A DNA stretch of 19,437 nucleotides from an uncultured Prevotella sp. (GTDB lineage: Bacteria > Bacteroidota > Bacteroidia > Bacteroidales > Bacteroidaceae), in the NCBI GenBank assembly GCA_937906495.1, contig CALCVT010000002.1, forward strand, positions 1 to 19,437, read 5' to 3'. Positions within the stretch are counted from its first letter, which is position 1. Each line of letters begins with the position of its first letter. The notes under the pieces are model-generated. The model saw only the letters and a program-made list of their open reading frames with translations, was not told the DNA's origin and searched no databases. The position numbers were made by a program, and so were the translations under genes. This document shows, one piece after another, positions 19,273-19,437 of the stretch.

Positions 19273-19437
19273 AGACGAATACATAGCCGTGGCGGCAAGG
19301 CGCATAGCCAACCACGCCACGGAGAGCGAAAAGGCATTGGAGCGCTACCTCGTGGAACTGGTACGGAGCCACGGTGGGCGGTGCCTGAAATATGCCAACA
19401 GCCAACAGACCGGCTATCCCGACCGTCTGATACTCCT
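19262..19437 (+). CDS. VRR-NUC nuclease, 5' part (runs off the window)
   Basis: The frame from the ATG at 19262 is open to the window end (58 complete codons). It starts MASKDEYIAVAARRIANHAT, then ESEKALERYLVELVRSHGGR, and then LKYANSQQTGYPDRLIL, the conserved GG...K...G-x-PDR pattern of the VRR-NUC branch of the PD-(D/E)XK nucleases. Phage single-domain VRR-NUC proteins are usually about 90-150 residues and are thought to process replication or recombination intermediates. An in-frame ATG at 19214 would add 16 residues but would place a repeat copy inside the gene; the shorter start fits the family better. Downstream a helicase of the SNF2 type is often found, but it is not in view. Confidence 0.85.
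   Translation, partial: MASKDEYIAVAARRIANHATESEKALERYLVELVRSHGGRCLKYANSQQTGYPDRLIL

Larger units (their letters stand above)
6174..19437. mobile_element. Prophage, left part (continues past the window)
   Basis: A split tRNA-Pro marks the left edge. Inside lie a CI-like repressor diverging from a Cro-like gene, then co-directed early and replication genes (DUF2800, DUF2815, PolA, MazG, DUF3310, primase-VapE, VRR-NUC), a set known from temperate siphophages. Base composition becomes visibly richer in G+C than in the host genes from about 8150 onward. No integrase, terminase, capsid or tail gene is seen, so structural genes and the right attachment site must lie beyond 19437. An integrative plasmid or satellite is less likely but cannot be excluded without the rest. 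Confidence 0.85.

Overview
The window joins a Bacteroidales chromosome (Prevotella- or Bacteroides-like) to the left part of a temperate tailed-phage prophage. The lineage is read from three things: Bacteroidota-type promoters (TTTG, about 20 bp, TAnnTTTG) before both host and phage genes; a short RpoD-family sigma factor that starts MRQLKI and lacks region 1.1; and a DUF3078 outer-membrane protein. Shine-Dalgarno sites are absent or weak throughout, as is usual in this phylum. No species-level call is possible from sequence reading alone.

Host part (1-6170). ppdK (pyruvate, phosphate dikinase) and a DUF3078 beta-barrel protein lie on the minus strand, and a divergent RpoD/SigA-family sigma factor lies on the plus strand. 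A 15-bp perfect hairpin ends ppdK. Just before the junction, a 12-bp inverted repeat is the old terminator of a tRNA-Pro gene.

Junction (6174-6478). Only the 3' part of a minus-strand tRNA-Pro(TGG), from the discriminator base to the anticodon stem, is present. The 5' half is missing and unrelated DNA follows. This is what remains on one side when an element integrates into a tRNA 3' end, so 6174-6219 is taken as the attachment-site core. The intact tRNA and the integrase should lie beyond the right edge of the window. Spaced GCAC repeats just inside are candidate integrase arm sites.

Lysogeny module (6479-8370). A hicAB toxin-antitoxin pair, with a UUCG-capped hairpin between the genes, converges on a CI-like S24 repressor gene; a terminator separates them. 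A Cro-like gene diverges from the repressor. The region between holds four copies of ATAAGAA in both orientations and two candidate promoters that appear to face each other.

Early and replication module (8391-19437). Tightly packed plus-strand genes, visibly richer in G+C than the host part, encode small regulators and membrane proteins, a protein with VPEKPEI repeats, a DUF2800 nuclease-like protein, a DUF2815 single-strand-binding-like protein, a family-A DNA polymerase with proofreading domain, a MazG-like pyrophosphohydrolase, a DUF3310 protein, an HTH protein, a primase/VapE-type helicase, and the start of a VRR-NUC nuclease. Together they look like a nearly self-sufficient phage replication set. 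Several small genes in between have no recognisable family.

The most interesting non-coding signal is 18915-19250, between the primase-helicase and VRR-NUC genes: ten copies of GAACTG/CAGTTC in 336 bp, including 12-bp tandem arrays in opposite orientations and a 14-bp palindrome, around an AT-rich core. It looks like a phage replication origin or a multi-site regulatory region.
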